From assembly GCA_001931905.2 (NCBI GenBank), contig MSJI02000291.1:1-15544 (forward strand): DNA of 15,544 nt. The letters run 5' to 3'. This stretch comes from Cladosporium sp. IMV 00045 (lineage: Eukaryota > Ascomycota > Dothideomycetes > Cladosporiales > Cladosporiaceae). This document shows positions 15,488-15,544 of the stretch, one piece after another. Numbering within the stretch: the stretch's first letter is position 1; each line of letters starts with the position of its first letter. Both the position numbers and the translations under genes were made by a program. A model generated the notes under the pieces. It saw nothing but the letters and a program-made list of their open reading frames with translations. It was not told where the DNA came from and ran no database searches.

Positions 15488-15544
15488 CTTTTTCTTTTTC
15501 TTTTTCTTTTTCTTTTTCTTTTTCTTTTTCTTTTTCTTTTTTTT
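15488..15544 (+). repeat. CTTTTT hexamer microsatellite running to the window edge
   Basis: Eight perfect CTTTTT units start at 15488 (C at 15488, 15494, ... 15530), then a ninth C at 15536 followed by eight T at the window end. The period of 6 is exact until the last unit. The array is cut by the edge, so its true length is unknown. Confidence 0.95.

Overview
The window reads as nuclear DNA of a filamentous ascomycete (Pezizomycotina). Introns are short (53-73 nt in the clearest cases), with GTATGT, GTGAGT or GTCAGT donors and CTAAC or CTGAC branch sites. Housekeeping proteins match the fungal forms (Nsa2, mitochondrial bL21m), and there is a MeaB-like bZIP regulator of a type I know from Pezizomycotina. 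A dothideomycete is my guess; the sequence alone does not fix the class.

Layout. (1) 1-149: C-terminal 48 codons of an unrecognised + strand gene. (2) 591-1574, minus: a secreted phosphatidylethanolamine-binding protein (PEBP) in three exons, convergent with the first gene; its last exon is 38 nt. (3) 2408-3937, plus: a multi-exon gene for a Lys/Asp/Glu-rich, probably nuclear protein of unknown function, carrying an 81-bp in-frame tandem duplication. (4) 4429-5571, plus: an intronless pirin with a hydrophobic, possibly organelle-targeting N-terminal extension. (5) 6033-6917, minus: mitochondrial large-subunit ribosomal protein bL21m. (6) 7179-8018, plus: ribosome biogenesis factor NSA2, divergent from bL21m across a 261-bp shared promoter; a terminal intron splits off the last residues. 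(7) 8019-12645: about 4.6 kb with no supportable protein gene, holding pyrimidine-rich tracts, hairpins, GATA-type motifs, a heptamer minisatellite and GT repeats. (8) 13143-15295, plus: a two-exon, 699-residue bZIP factor, best matched to MeaB, preceded by an ATG-free leader of 494 nt and a 54-codon upstream ORF. The window ends in a CTTTTT hexamer microsatellite.

The genes form no cluster or operon. The only functional pairing is bL21m/NSA2: mitochondrial translation and cytosolic 60S assembly driven from one bidirectional promoter. I found no transposon, CRISPR array, virus or biosynthetic cluster, and no clearly new system. The most notable items are the large regulatory region and uORF-bearing leader of the bZIP gene, the hydrophobic segment inside that factor, the pirin N-terminal extension, and splice structures that plain ORF calling would miss.
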